64,000 nucleotides of DNA, taken from contig MVIG01000014.1 in assembly GCA_002086835.1 (NCBI GenBank), forward strand, positions 80,641 through 144,640. Direction: 5' to 3'. Positions 36,388 through 58,716 of this stretch are shown here, in pieces. Numbering within the stretch: position 1 is the first letter of the stretch; the number at the start of each line of letters is the position of its first letter. The stretch is from Mycolicibacterium porcinum (GTDB lineage: Bacteria; Actinomycetota; Actinomycetes; Mycobacteriales; Mycobacteriaceae). The position numbers and the translations under genes are program-made. Under the pieces are notes generated by a model, which worked only from the letters and a program-made list of their open reading frames with translations, ran no database searches and was not told where the DNA came from.

Positions 36388-37662
36388 ATGGATCCCGCGG
36401 CCGCCACCGCTTCCACCGTCGTGATGGACCGGTTGATAGCCCGTCAGGCTGCCGTGAGCCAGTCCGTGCAACGAGCCCTGGCCAGCCAGATCACGCAGCT
36501 GCGTGGCGACCGCGAGCTCGTGCAACTGCTCGGGGCCAGCGTCGCGGGCAATGTCGAGACGATCTTCAACGCGCTGCGCCACGACATCCCGCTGGACAAC
36601 ATCGAACCGCCCACCGCGGCTCTTGAGTACGCCCGGCGGGTGGCGCAGCGCGGCGTCCCGATGGACGCCCTGGTGCGGGCGTACCGGTTGGGCCACTCAC
36701 TGGTGATCGACGCCGCGTCCGACGAGATCAACGCCGCAGGCCTCGACGCGCGGATCGGGCTGACGGTGTTCGAGCGGATCACCTCGGTGTCGTTCCGCTA
36801 CATCGACTGGATCAGCCAGCAGGTGGTGGTGGTCTACGAGGACGAGCGCGACCGGTGGCTGGCCAACCAGAACAGTGCCAGGGCGCTGCGGGTACGTGAG
36901 GTGCTCGAGGCCCCGGCGTCGGCCCCGGCCGCCGATCCGGAAGCGCTCACCGCCGCGCTGCGCTACCCCATCCAGCGCACGCATCTGGCCGTCGTGTTGT
37001 GGTGGCCCGCCGACTGCGAACACGACGACGGGCTGGGCCGGCTGGAATCGGTGCTGCGTGATCTGGCGCAGACGGTTGGGGCACAGGGCAGTCCGCTGTT
37101 CGTCGCGGCCGATCGCAACACGGGGTGGGGATGGATACCGCTGTCCACGGCCGCGGCCGCGACGGCGGTCGACCTGGCGCGCGCCCACCTCGCCGCGCGC
37201 CGGGGCGCGCCTGCGGTGGCGATCGGCACCCCGAGCTACGGTGTCGACGGCTTCCGCCGCTCACACCGCCAGGCCGTGCGGGTCCGCGGTGTCGCGCTCA
37301 CCGCAGGCACCGGCGGCGTCACCGCGGCCGGCGACCCGGGCCTGGCCGCTGCGGCTTTGATCGGTGAGAACATCGACGACGCACGGGAATTCGTGTCCCA
37401 GACCCTGGGTGCCCTGGCCGCGGACACGGCCAACGACGCCCGGCTACGCGAAACCCTGCGGGTGTACCTGCACGACGGGTCCAGCTACAAGTCCGCGGGC
37501 GAGAAACTCAACTTGCACTTCAACTCGGTCAAGTACCGGGTCGGACGCGCCGAGGAACGCCGTGGCAAGCCGGTCGGCGACGACCGGCTCGACGTCGAAC
37601 TGGCCCTGCTGCTGTGCCAGCGGTACGGCACAGCAGTCCTGGCCAACCCCTCGGGGGATTGA
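36388..37662 (+). CDS. PucR/CdaR-family transcriptional regulator
   Basis: 424 residues. The N-terminal helical region (RDELVQLL-type, then VAGNVETIFNAL and FERITSVSFRYIDWISQQVV) is the sensor part common in actinobacterial PucR proteins. The middle GGDEF-like domain follows. The C-terminal HTH_30 domain reads ETLRVYLHDGSSYKSAGEKL and FNSVKYRVGRAEE. Such regulators often activate adjacent catabolic genes. It is divergent from the acyl-CoA ligase operon. Its stop at 37662 directly abuts the stop of convergent accD4 at 37663, with no intergenic base and hence no terminator of its own. Confidence 0.87.
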   Translation: MDPAAATASTVVMDRLIARQAAVSQSVQRALASQITQLRGDRELVQLLGASVAGNVETIFNALRHDIPLDNIEPPTAALEYARRVAQRGVPMDALVRAYRLGHSLVIDAASDEINAAGLDARIGLTVFERITSVSFRYIDWISQQVVVVYEDERDRWLANQNSARALRVREVLEAPASAPAADPEALTAALRYPIQRTHLAVVLWWPADCEHDDGLGRLESVLRDLAQTVGAQGSPLFVAADRNTGWGWIPLSTAAAATAVDLARAHLAARRGAPAVAIGTPSYGVDGFRRSHRQAVRVRGVALTAGTGGVTAAGDPGLAAAALIGENIDDAREFVSQTLGALAADTANDARLRETLRVYLHDGSSYKSAGEKLNLHFNSVKYRVGRAEERRGKPVGDDRLDVELALLLCQRYGTAVLANPSGD

Positions 37663-44654
<6,992 letters not shown>

Positions 44655-44714
44655 GTTCAGGTCACCTTGCATCAGAGCGGGCCAGCGTTGACGTTGGCTT
44701 GAAGGTCGGTTGGG

Positions 44715-46604
44715 TCAGTCCGTCTCGTCGGGGAACGCGTTGGCGATCTTCCCGCTGCGCAGCGTGCCGTCCAGGTACGCCGAACGGCAGGCGCGACGGC
44801 CGATCTTGCCGCTGGAGGTACGCGGGATGGCGCCCGCCGCGGTCAGCAACACGTCGCGGACGGTGACACCGTGCCGCACGGCGATCGCGGCCCGGATGTC
44901 ATCGGTGATCGGGCCGACCTCGAGCTTGTGGGCGCCGGGGGCACGCTCGGCGACGATCACCAGCTGCTCCGAGGTGTCGTCCTCATCGCGGTGCAGACCC
45001 GAGTGCGCGTTCTCGAACACCTCGTCGGGCAGCTGGTTGGCCGGCACCGAGAAGGCCGCGACGTAGCCGGTGCGCAGCGCCTTGCTGGCCTCCTGCGCCG
45101 AGTACTCCAGGTCCTGCGGGTAGTGGTTGCGGCCGTCGATGATCACGAGGTCCTTGACGCGGCCGGTGATGTACAGGTCGCCGTCGTAGAACGCGCCATA
45201 GTCGCCGGTACGGACCCAGGTGGCGTCGTCTTCGGCACCCTCGGCGTGCGACGGGCTGGTCCGCGACTTCAGGGTGTTCTGGAAGACGTTGACCGTCTCC
45301 TCCGGCTTCCCCCAGTAGCCCGTGCCCATGTTCTGGCCGCTCATCCAGATCTCGCCGATCTGGCCGTCGGGCAGCTCGGTCGCGCTGTCCGCATCGACGA
45401 TCACGGCCCACTCGGAGACGCCGACCTTGCCCGCCGAGGCCTGGGCGACCGCCTTGGGCGAGTCACCGTCCACCTCGACGATCCGGCCGGTGTTGAGCTC
45501 GTCGCGGTCGACGTAGATGATCTTGGGCTCTTCGGCGGACGGCGTGGTCGACACCATCAACGTGGCCTCGGCCAGGCCGTAGGACGGCTTGATGGCCTTG
45601 GCCGGGAAGCCGAACGGGCTGAAGGCCTCGTTGAACCGGCGCACGGTGGCCGCCGAGATCGGCTCGCTGCCGTTGAGCACGGCCTTGACGTTGGACAGGT
45701 CGAGTGGCTCGCCGTCCTTCGGCACGCCGCGGGCCGCGGCATGGTCGAACGCGAAGTTCGGGGCCACCGAGATGACACCGCCGGTGTCACCTTCCTTGCG
45801 GGCCATCTCACGGATCCACCGTTCGGGCCTGCGCACGAATGCGGCCGGGGTCATGAAGGTGAAGTAGTGGCCGATCATCGGGGCGATCAGCGCGGTGATC
45901 AGACCCATGTCGTGGAAGAAGGGCAGCCAGGACAGACCGCGGTCGCCTTCTTCGCCTTCGAGCGCCTCGACGATCTGGACGATGTTGGTCGCCATGTTCA
46001 GGTGGGTGATCTGCACACCGGTGGGGATCCGGGTCGACCCCGAGGTGTACTGCAGGTAGGCGATGGTCGTCTCGTCGGGACCCTCCGGATGGATCCAGGT
46101 GGCCGCGACGTCGTCCGGAACGGCGTCGACGGCGATGACGCGGGGACGCTGGTTGGCCGGGCGGCTGCGGAAGAACTTCCGTACGCCCTCTGCGGCCTCG
46201 GTGGTGGTCAGGATCGCCGACGGGTGGCAGTTGTCCAGCACGGCGTGCAGGCGGCCCACATGGCCGGGTTCGGACGGATCGAACAGCGGCACCGCGATGC
46301 GGCCGGCGTAGATCGCGCCGAAGAAGGCGACCAGGTAGTCCAGGTTCTGCGGGCACAGGATCGCGACGCGATCACCGGGCTGGGTGACCTGCTGCAGCCG
46401 CGCGGCCACCGCCTTGTTGCGGGCACTGAACTGGGACCAGGTCAGATCGCGGGCGACGCCGTCACGTTCGGTGGAGAAGTCCAGGAAGCGGTATGCCAAC
46501 TTGTCGCTGCGGACCTTCGCCCAGCGCTCGACATGCTCGACGACGCTGGCTCCGTCAGGGAACTTGATCTGACCGTCCTTGATGAACGGATTGATGAACG
46601 GCAT
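44715..46604 (-). CDS. fadD32: Fatty acyl-AMP ligase FadD32
   Basis: 629-residue FAAL-type ANL ligase (Rv3801c is 637). It activates the meromycolic acid as acyl-AMP and loads it on the N-terminal ACP of Pks13. Motifs: [20 protein letters not shown] (P-loop), [39 protein letters not shown] and [19 protein letters not shown]. The C-terminal lysine segment is [13 protein letters not shown]. The ATG at 46604 has an AGGAGAAG site. It lies 60 nt upstream of pks13 in the same operon; the 254-nt gap upstream carries a possible promoter. Confidence 0.96.
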   Translation of the reverse strand: MPFINPFIKDGQIKFPDGASVVEHVERWAKVRSDKLAYRFLDFSTERDGVARDLTWSQFSARNKAVAARLQQVTQPGDRVAILCPQNLDYLVAFFGAIYAGRIAVPLFDPSEPGHVGRLHAVLDNCHPSAILTTTEAAEGVRKFFRSRPANQRPRVIAVDAVPDDVAATWIHPEGPDETTIAYLQYTSGSTRIPTGVQITHLNMATNIVQIVEALEGEEGDRGLSWLPFFHDMGLITALIAPMIGHYFTFMTPAAFVRRPERWIREMARKEGDTGGVISVAPNFAFDHAAARGVPKDGEPLDLSNVKAVLNGSEPISAATVRRFNEAFSPFGFPAKAIKPSYGLAEATLMVSTTPSAEEPKIIYVDRDELNTGRIVEVDGDSPKAVAQASAGKVGVSEWAVIVDADSATELPDGQIGEIWMSGQNMGTGYWGKPEETVNVFQNTLKSRTSPSHAEGAEDDATWVRTGDYGAFYDGDLYITGRVKDLVIIDGRNHYPQDLEYSAQEASKALRTGYVAAFSVPANQLPDEVFENAHSGLHRDEDDTSEQLVIVAERAPGAHKLEVGPITDDIRAAIAVRHGVTVRDVLLTAAGAIPRTSSGKIGRRACRSAYLDGTLRSGKIANAFPDETD

Positions 46605-46725
46605 TTAACTTCTCCTGTCAGAGCCGTACTCGTCGCGTTGTCGCACGTCAATGGCGGTGCGTTGCAGCCACTCGGCGGCCGTACGTACCCAAACCCGGAC
46701 GATCGTACCGGGCGCGGCGACCACG

Positions 46726-46754
46726 CATACGAGTCAGCTGACGGCTCTAGTCAA
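46726..46754 (-). promoter_or_regulatory. Possible fadD32-pks13-accD4 promoter
   Basis: On the minus strand TTGACT (46754-46749) and CGTATG (46731-46726) are separated by 17 nt, a reasonable -35 but weak -10, about 120 nt upstream of the fadD32 ATG. CTTAATGTTAAG (46788-46799) lies further upstream. The palindrome GGGACCGT-G-ACGGTCCC (46799-46815), between the Culp6 stop and this promoter, may terminate the upstream gene. Confidence 0.35.
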
Positions 46755-46858
46755 CCAACCACGCACGCGCGAAGCTCTTATTTTTCTCTTAATGTTAAGG
46801 GACCGTGACGGTCCCGACCAAATCCGCCACGCGGGTCGCGATCCGGGCGTGTCCCGGG

Positions 46859-47872
46859 TCAACCGTGCTTGGGATGAGGCGCGTTGTCCACCAGGTCCTT
46901 GGCCCAGGCCAGAGTCCACTGGGTCGCGGTCTGCCCGTTCTCCACCCAGAACTGCGGGGTGTTGTACAGCGCGTGCACCGGCCCGGCGGCACTGCCGGTC
47001 AGCGTCTCCAGCGTCTTGGGCAGGTTGAAGATCGAGAACGCCTCCTCGGGCGCCGAGCAGATCAGGTCGCCCTTGCCGCAGATCTGGTTGGTCCGGTCGT
47101 TGAGCGCACCGAAGCCGCCCTGCCGCGGGCCCGTCATGGTCAGACCCATCTCGGACAGCACCGGCACCTCGTGCAGGGTGATCTCGGCGCCCTGGCCGGG
47201 CGGATTGGGGCCAATGTCCTGCCCGACGCCGAGCTGACGGCGCCCGTCGGCGATCAACGTCACGCCCAGAACCAGGTCCTCGTCGACCGGGCCGCGGCCG
47301 TTGCCGATGTCGCTGGCGAGGTCACCGCCGATCACCGCGCCCTGTGAGAAACCGGCGATCACGTAGCTGGTCAGCGGGCAGCGGTCGTTCATGTCCGTCA
47401 TGGCCTTGACCGCGGTGCGCTTACCCTCCGCGCGGCTGTCGTTGTACGACATCTGCTTGTCGGCGGAGAACGGGTTATGGAACTGCGCGGTGTAGGGCAC
47501 CGTGTAGACCTCGAGGCGCGCCTGGTCGAACTGCTCGGCCATCGGCCGGCTGACGTTGGACATCAGCGACAGCGGGAACTGCGTCGGGTTGAACGGGTCA
47601 TCCAGCGGCGACGACTCCCAGGTGCCGGGGATCGACACCATCATCACGTCGGGACAGTCGGCGGACTGGAACTCCGGGCGCGGTTTGCGCGTCGTCGACG
47701 GGCCGGGCACCCCGGCCGGCGGCTGGGCGGTCGGTGGGGCCGAGGGAGTTTCGGGACGACGCATCACGATCACCACGATCGTCACCACCAGCACCACGAC
47801 GAGTGCCATCGCCGCGGCGGCGATCAGGGCCAGGATGCGGTGACGCTTCCTGCGGCTGGCGTTTTTGGCCAT
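46859..47872 (-). CDS. Cutinase-like serine esterase Culp6 (Rv3802c)
   Basis: 337 residues. The N-terminus is basic, then one long hydrophobic helix (about 12-37), so the enzyme is anchored with its catalytic domain outside. The nucleophile elbow is GFSQG at residues 174-178 with Ser176, equivalent to M. tuberculosis Ser175. The cutinase-like fold shows [17 protein letters not shown] and the C-terminal His region near TPQFWVENG. Rv3802c is an essential phospholipase/thioesterase conserved in the mycolate locus. It lies between fadD32 and a DUF732 lipoprotein in the same direction. Confidence 0.92.
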   Translation of the reverse strand: MAKNASRRKRHRILALIAAAAMALVVVLVVTIVVIVMRRPETPSAPPTAQPPAGVPGPSTTRKPRPEFQSADCPDVMMVSIPGTWESSPLDDPFNPTQFPLSLMSNVSRPMAEQFDQARLEVYTVPYTAQFHNPFSADKQMSYNDSRAEGKRTAVKAMTDMNDRCPLTSYVIAGFSQGAVIGGDLASDIGNGRGPVDEDLVLGVTLIADGRRQLGVGQDIGPNPPGQGAEITLHEVPVLSEMGLTMTGPRQGGFGALNDRTNQICGKGDLICSAPEEAFSIFNLPKTLETLTGSAAGPVHALYNTPQFWVENGQTATQWTLAWAKDLVDNAPHPKHG

Positions 47873-47913
47873 GGGTTACTCGGGCTCCTCGCGTGCGGGC
47901 GGTGATCTGCTTC

Positions 47914-48363
47914 TCAGCAGAGATGTTCGGTGGCGGTGCGGATGTAGTCGGTGGCGGCGGTGTCGATCTCACCAGGGGTCGGGCTCTCCCGACCGGTCCG
48001 GGCCGCCCGGACATCGCTGCGCACCAGCGGAAGGACGAAATCGCGCACGGCCTGGTCATTCTGCCTGGCGGCGCGGGCCTGGCACACGTAGGACCCGATC
48101 GACAGCGCCAGCAGCTCACTGGACGGGGTGATCCCGGCGGCCTTGAGTTCATCGAGGTAGGTGTGCTGCTGCGACGTGAGCTCCAGCTTGCCGCCGCGGA
48201 CCTGCTGCGGCTGGGCGGAGGCCGCCTGTGGCTGCGCCCCATTGACCTGTGACGTGGGCAGAGCCAGCGGCGCCATGATGTCGCCGCCCGCATCGCATGC
48301 CGTGAGCAACGACGCAGCCGACACCGCTACCACCAGGGTGGCCGACCGTACCGTGTGCTGCAC
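47914..48363 (-). CDS. DUF732-containing putative lipoprotein
   Basis: 149 residues from the GTG at 48363. A signal peptide ends in a lipobox LLTAC at about residues 20-24, so the mature N-terminal Cys is probably lipidated. After a proline/glutamine-rich stretch, the small helical DUF732 domain follows, with HTYLDELKAAGITPSSE and cysteines in YVCQARA and the C-terminal EHLC. Function is unknown; DUF732 proteins are secreted mycobacterial proteins. It sits between Culp6 and fbpD, the same position as in M. smegmatis. Confidence 0.8.
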   Translation of the reverse strand: MQHTVRSATLVVAVSAASLLTACDAGGDIMAPLALPTSQVNGAQPQAASAQPQQVRGGKLELTSQQHTYLDELKAAGITPSSELLALSIGSYVCQARAARQNDQAVRDFVLPLVRSDVRAARTGRESPTPGEIDTAATDYIRTATEHLC

Positions 48364-48438
48364 GCTTCCACCGTACCGGCTGGTGAAAAGTGCCCCGGCG
48401 CAGCTGATTCTGGTCATTCCGGCGGACCGCCCGGATGT

Positions 48439-49353
48439 CTACTTGATGGTCGCGACCAGCTCGCCCGACATCTGCGCCAGCTGCGGAGCCCAGCTGCTCC
48501 AGTCGTGCTGGCCCCCGGCGGGAATGTCGAAGTGGCCGTTGCTGCCGCCGACGGCGCGGTAGTGCTGGTAGAACGACCGGTTGCTGCCCTGCGCCTGATC
48601 GCAGACACCGATCATCGCGGCCGGGTCGCTGCAGGTGAGGGTGCCCGGGCTGTACACCCACAGCCGGGTGTTGGCATCGGCCAGCAGCTGCACGTGCACG
48701 TCGGGGTCATGCCACTTCCAGCGCCCCAGCTGTGGGGCACCCCACATGCCGTAGCTGTCCACTCCGCCGAACTCCGCGAGCCCGGCCGTGATGGCGCCGT
48801 TGAGGGTGGTGGCCGACGGGGTCAGGAAGCCCGACAGCGATCCGGCGAACCGGAACCGGTCGGGGTGGAACGCGGCCAGCGTCAGCGCGGCGGTACCGCC
48901 CTGCGAGGCGCCCACGATCCCGTGCCCGCCCGGGGCCAGACCCTTGTTGGCGGCCAGCCAGTCGGGCAGCTCGGCTGACAGGAAGGTCTCCCACTGCTTG
49001 CTGCCGTCCTGCTCCCAGTTCGTGTACAGGCTCCACGCGCCGCCCGCCGGGGCCGCCACCGAGATACCGCGGCCGGCCAGCGTCGACATGGCGTGCCCGG
49101 CGTTGACCCAGTTGCTCACGTCGGGAGCCGCGTTGAACGCATCCAGCAGGAACACCGCGTGCGGGCCACCGCCCTGGAACGCCACGGGAATGTCGCGGCC
49201 CATCGCGGCCGAGGGGACCATCAGGTATTCGACCCCGTCGGCCCGCGCCGGAGCGCCCGTCGTCGCCGACACGGCCCACAGAGCGGCACCGAGCGCCGGG
49301 GCCAACAGGGCCAGCAGCATCGCCCGCATCAGACTCAACGCACGCCTCATCAT
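48439..49353 (-). CDS. fbpD: MPT51 / FbpD, antigen 85-like secreted protein
   Basis: 304 residues with a signal peptide of about 38 residues ending ARA, then the alpha/beta-hydrolase fold of the Ag85 family. The nucleophile-elbow region is GASQGG and a late His is present in GGQHDWSSW. The segment carrying the acidic triad residue in Ag85A (AKFLEGF) is replaced by AAMIGV, in agreement with MPT51 being described as a non-mycolylating member that binds fibronectin. GGGAGAGG precedes tandem ATGs at 49353 and 49350; either could start. Rv3803c is 299 residues. Confidence 0.9.
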   Translation of the reverse strand: MMRRALSLMRAMLLALLAPALGAALWAVSATTGAPARADGVEYLMVPSAAMGRDIPVAFQGGGPHAVFLLDAFNAAPDVSNWVNAGHAMSTLAGRGISVAAPAGGAWSLYTNWEQDGSKQWETFLSAELPDWLAANKGLAPGGHGIVGASQGGTAALTLAAFHPDRFRFAGSLSGFLTPSATTLNGAITAGLAEFGGVDSYGMWGAPQLGRWKWHDPDVHVQLLADANTRLWVYSPGTLTCSDPAAMIGVCDQAQGSNRSFYQHYRAVGGSNGHFDIPAGGQHDWSSWAPQLAQMSGELVATIK

Positions 49354-49516
49354 CAACCTCTCCCGCTGCCGGTCGCTCGAAGTGCCCCCGCACACGTAAC
49401 CCGCGTTGTAGTGAACCACATCGCAACCACAGCCGGGACCCAGAAACGGCTGACGGCGGCGACCCCGTGGGGATCGCCGCCGTCTTCCTGTCTCAGTTGG
49501 TGCTACCTACGTCCGC

Positions 49517-50575
<1,059 letters not shown>

Positions 50576-50647
50576 TCACGTGCCCGTGTAGTCAACCACA
50601 CGAACGCGCGGTGCTTCTCTGCAGCAGTTGTCGTCCCTGGTCGCCCC

Positions 50648-51799
<1,152 letters not shown>

Positions 51800-51807
51800 T
51801 CAGGTTC

Positions 51808-53853
51808 CTACGGACCGGTGGCGGGCATCCCCGTGTACGGCGGCTTCTTGGGCTCGGGAACCGGCAGTCCGCAGCGCTTGAGGTCATAGAGCGGCACCCG
51901 GTCGATCCGGTACTTCGTGAACTCATATGCGTGCGCCAGGTTGGACAGGAACCGGCGGGGACCCATCTCCCCGCGTACCGAGTTCAGCATCGACTCGGTG
52001 GCAGGGCAGGCCAGCGCCGCCTCGGCCTGGGCGATCCAGTCCTCGTCCAGGTACTGCGGGATGTACGGCCTGGTCTTGAGGAACGGACCCTCGGCCACCG
52101 CCCAGTCCGGGAACAGGTTCTTGTCGTGGCCGATCCGGCCGTCGGTCAACCGTTGGGTGTGCATCGCCAGCGGGTTGGTCAGGCCGATCTGGTCGATCAC
52201 CCGAACATCGAGCCCGACGTTCATGCCAAGCATGCCCATGTTGGTGAAGAACACCGTGTGCGGCGTGCGCAGCGCCCGTCGCTCCGCGGGAGTGAGGTCC
52301 GGTGGGGGCGGATAGGCGGGGACGACGTCCCAGACGTCGTAGTTGCCCGACGGCAACAACAGTGCCCCGTCGGGGGTGTTGTCGATCGCGGTCAGCACCG
52401 CGCGCATGCGCGGGTAGTCCAGGTAGTCCGCGGCGGTCAACGGGTGCGCGTGACCGGTGGCCTGCGAGTAGAACCGGCGCTCGTCGACGATGCCCGTGTA
52501 GGTGACGCGCGTCCCGTCGGCACCCAGGCCTGGCGAGTTGGCCGCCCAGATCGACCAGCCCACCACCGCGGCCCACAGCACGCTCGTGGCCGCGGCCAGC
52601 AGGTAACCCGTCTCCCGGGTGAACTTGGTGCCGTCGGGCAGCACGACAGGGATCACCGCGACCGGCATCATCAGGCAGAACAGCGGGGTCAGCAACACCC
52701 GGCCGTGCATGAAGTCACCGCCCTGGCGCACCCAGTAGATCGCCTGCAGCAACCCGCTGACGAACATGAAAAGCACCACGGCAGCCGGGCTTTGGACGGT
52801 GCGGGCCAGCCAGCCGTAGCCGCGCGGCACCTGGTGGCGGACCCACCACGGCCGGGTCCTCGTGGTCAGCAGCACCGCGCCGAGCGCGGCCAGCAGCATC
52901 ACCGGCACCCACAGCAGGTACGGCTGGTTGAAATTGGTGAGATAGGTCAGGCCCTGGGCCCACTTGGATCCCGAGGCATCCTTGGCGACCGCGGTGCCCG
53001 GCACGATCAGCCCGTAGTAACCCATCCGGAAGATCTGGTAGGCGACCGGCAACAGCCCGCCGGCCACCAGGATCAGCACCCGGCGGCGCCAGCCGCGCGC
53101 CGCGATCAGCATCATCACCAGCGCGCCGCCGCCGATCAACGCCAGCTCGGGGCGGATCAGCACGCTCAGCCCGGCGACCGCGGCCAGCGCGCCCTCGAAG
53201 TACCGGCTCGACGCCGGGGGCGGCGCGGTCTTCGGGCTGCCCCGGCCGACCGTTTTGGGTGCCGCGCGCAGCGCTTGCGACCAGCACACCATCATCCACC
53301 ACAGCAGGCCCAGATAGGCCAGCACCAAACCGTTTTCGAGCCCCGAGGTGGCGAAGTCGCGAGCCGGCGGGACCGCGATGTAGACCAGCATGCCTGCGGG
53401 CAGCAGCAGGGCGCGGCGGCCCTGCAGGCTCGGGGCGTACAACCGGCCGGTACCGAGCATCGCCAGCACGACGCCGAGCACGCTCAGCGTCAGCGCGAAG
53501 GCCAGGGCCACGTACTCCATCCGGACCGGGCCGCCGAGCCAGGCGCCCAGCGCCACCAGGTAGGTCCACACCGTCGAGGTGTTGGCCTCGATCCGCTCAC
53601 CCGCGTTGAACACCGGGCCGTTGCCCGCCAACAGGTTCCGCACGGTGCGCAGCACGATCAGGCCGTCGTCGGCGATCCAGCGGCGCTGCCAGGCGCCCCA
53701 GCCGAACAACCCGGCCACCACGACCACGCTCACCCACAGGCTGATCCGCACCGTGACGTCGTAGGGAAACACCGGCCAGCGCGCCAACCGGTCACCCACA
53801 CCGCCCGCCAGGCGGCGCAGAGTAATTCGGTCAGCTGAAGTAGATGGCAGCAC
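51808..53853 (-). CDS. aftB: Terminal beta-(1->2)-arabinofuranosyltransferase AftB
   Basis: 681 residues as read from the GTG at 53853, longer than Rv3805c (627). It is a GT-C enzyme with about nine N-terminal membrane helices and a large periplasmic domain. AftB adds the terminal beta-1,2-arabinofuranose residues to arabinan. The conserved GT-C loop WIADDGLIVLRTVRNLLAG is near the N-terminus, and FNAGERIEANTSTVWTYL follows. Alternative starts at 53772 or 53751 would remove the extra 27 to 34 residues and agree better with the M. tuberculosis N-terminus; none has a clear ribosome site. The gene overlaps or abuts ubiA in one operon. Confidence 0.9.
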   Translation of the reverse strand: MLPSTSADRITLRRLAGGVGDRLARWPVFPYDVTVRISLWVSVVVVAGLFGWGAWQRRWIADDGLIVLRTVRNLLAGNGPVFNAGERIEANTSTVWTYLVALGAWLGGPVRMEYVALAFALTLSVLGVVLAMLGTGRLYAPSLQGRRALLLPAGMLVYIAVPPARDFATSGLENGLVLAYLGLLWWMMVCWSQALRAAPKTVGRGSPKTAPPPASSRYFEGALAAVAGLSVLIRPELALIGGGALVMMLIAARGWRRRVLILVAGGLLPVAYQIFRMGYYGLIVPGTAVAKDASGSKWAQGLTYLTNFNQPYLLWVPVMLLAALGAVLLTTRTRPWWVRHQVPRGYGWLARTVQSPAAVVLFMFVSGLLQAIYWVRQGGDFMHGRVLLTPLFCLMMPVAVIPVVLPDGTKFTRETGYLLAAATSVLWAAVVGWSIWAANSPGLGADGTRVTYTGIVDERRFYSQATGHAHPLTAADYLDYPRMRAVLTAIDNTPDGALLLPSGNYDVWDVVPAYPPPPDLTPAERRALRTPHTVFFTNMGMLGMNVGLDVRVIDQIGLTNPLAMHTQRLTDGRIGHDKNLFPDWAVAEGPFLKTRPYIPQYLDEDWIAQAEAALACPATESMLNSVRGEMGPRRFLSNLAHAYEFTKYRIDRVPLYDLKRCGLPVPEPKKPPYTGMPATGP

Positions 53854-54772
53854 CGATGGTTCCGATCCACGCCAGGAACAGGATCTGCAGCACTCGGTCT
53901 TTCAGCGCGATCTCCTCTGGCTCACCGGCGATGCCACCATCAATGTCAACCGCATAGCGCAGGATCGCGATCGTGAACGGAACCATCGTGATCGCGTACC
54001 ACGACGCATCCTGGCCGTCGAGCCCCAGCGCGTCGTTGGCGCTGTCGCGCCCGAAGGCCCACAGGCCGTAACAGACCACCATCGCGGTGGCCGACAACGT
54101 CCACACGAAGCGCAGGTAGCTGCTCGTGTAGCGCTCAAGCGACTTGCGGATCTTGGCGCCCGTGCGCTCGGCCAATTGCAGCTCGGCATAACGCTTTCCG
54201 GCGGCCATGAACAACGAGCCGAAGGCCATCACCAGGAGGAACCACTGGGACAGCGGGATGTCGGCGGCCACGCCACCGGCGATCGCGCGGAGCAGGAACC
54301 CCGAGGACACGATGCAGATGTCGAGCACTGCCTGGTGCTTGAGGCCGAAGCAGTAGGCCAGCTGGATGGCGATGTACACCGCCATCACCAGAGCCAGGTC
54401 CGGGGTCAGCAGCCACGAGATACCCAGCGAGGCAAGCGCGAGCACGACGGCCACCACGTAGGCCAGCGACTCGGGCACCACACCCGCGGCGATCGGCCGG
54501 AACCGCTTCGTGGGGTGGGCCCGGTCGGCCTCGACGTCCCGCGCGTCGTTGATCAGGTAGATCGACGACGCGGCCAGGCTGAACACCACGAAGGCCACAC
54601 CGACCTTGATGGCGAGATCGGCGTAGTCGTACTCGATCCCGCTGCCGACCGCGGCCAGCGGTGCCGCCAGCACCAGCAGGTTCTTGATCCACTGCCGTGG
54701 CCGCAGCGCCTTGATCAGGCCGGTCGCCAGATTCTTGGGCGGACCGGCCTCCGGCTGCGCTTCCTCACTCAT
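53831..54772 (-). CDS. ubiA: Decaprenyl-phosphate 5-phosphoribosyltransferase UbiA (Rv3806c)
   Basis: 313-residue polytopic prenyltransferase of the UbiA superfamily. It joins phosphoribosyl pyrophosphate to decaprenyl phosphate, the committed step to the arabinose donor. The aspartate-rich motif NDARDVEAD occupies residues 75-83, and a second acidic cluster is in YAVDIDGG near the C-terminus. About nine hydrophobic helices surround them. Mutations here are known to contribute to ethambutol resistance in M. tuberculosis. The ATG at 54772 overlaps the PAP2 stop by 4 nt. Confidence 0.95.
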   Translation of the reverse strand: MSEEAQPEAGPPKNLATGLIKALRPRQWIKNLLVLAAPLAAVGSGIEYDYADLAIKVGVAFVVFSLAASSIYLINDARDVEADRAHPTKRFRPIAAGVVPESLAYVVAVVLALASLGISWLLTPDLALVMAVYIAIQLAYCFGLKHQAVLDICIVSSGFLLRAIAGGVAADIPLSQWFLLVMAFGSLFMAAGKRYAELQLAERTGAKIRKSLERYTSSYLRFVWTLSATAMVVCYGLWAFGRDSANDALGLDGQDASWYAITMVPFTIAILRYAVDIDGGIAGEPEEIALKDRVLQILFLAWIGTIGAAIYFS

Positions 54773-55302
54773 TTGGCCACAGTCTCCTTCGGCCCGACAC
54801 CGGCAGTTTTTCCGACCACAGAACCAACGACCGTCCCGACGGCCACGCCGGCCAGTACGTCGGTGGGATAGTGCACGCCCAACACCAGACGCGACAGCGC
54901 CATCGGCACCACCAGCGCGGCCCGCACCGGCAGGCCCGTGGTCCGGGCCAGCAGCACGGCTGCCGCGGCGGTCGAGGTGGCATGTGCCGACGGGAAACTC
55001 AACCGGCTCGGCGTCCCGACGTTCACGGCGATGTCGGGGTGATGCGGCCGCTCCCGGCGCACCACCCGCTTGATCAGGACCGCGGCGGCATGGGCCAGGA
55101 ACGCCCCGGCGCCCACCGCCAGCCACGACTTGCGCTTGGCCGGCTGGGCCAGGGCACCGACGGCGGCGAGACCGAGCCAACCCAGGCTGTGCTCACCGAA
55201 ATGCGACAGCGCACGCGCGCCGCTCAGGACGCCGGGCCGGGTGGCCAGGGCGGACTGCACGGCGACCAACACGGCGTCCTCGCCGCGCGGGGCATCGGTC
55301 AT
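54769..55302 (-). CDS. PAP2 phosphatase (Rv3807c-like), putative phosphoribosyl-lipid phosphatase
   Basis: 177 residues with the three PAP2 motifs in order: KRVVRRERP, PSAHATS and SRLVLGVHYPTDVLAG, plus hydrophobic helices between. It is thought to remove the 5-phosphate from decaprenyl-phosphoryl-5-phosphoribose before DprE1 acts, though the enzyme for this step has been debated. Placement between glfT2 and ubiA supports the assignment. The ATG at 55302 lies 1 nt from the glfT2 stop; the 3' end overlaps ubiA. Confidence 0.9.
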   Translation of the reverse strand: MTDAPRGEDAVLVAVQSALATRPGVLSGARALSHFGEHSLGWLGLAAVGALAQPAKRKSWLAVGAGAFLAHAAAVLIKRVVRRERPHHPDIAVNVGTPSRLSFPSAHATSTAAAAVLLARTTGLPVRAALVVPMALSRLVLGVHYPTDVLAGVAVGTVVGSVVGKTAGVGPKETVAK

Positions 55303-55303
55303 G

Positions 55304-58551
<3,248 letters not shown>

Positions 58552-58716
58552 TCAATATCGCCACTTTAGACCCACGAGTCACAGCTTTAACATCGATCTC
58601 GTTGGCATATCTGGACTTCACCGCATGCGGTCCCGGAACGCCGACGAAGCAAGAGGAAAGCACCACCCCGCAATCCGAAGTGCAGTCCTTGCAGTAAACA
58701 TATTGAGGAGACTTCC

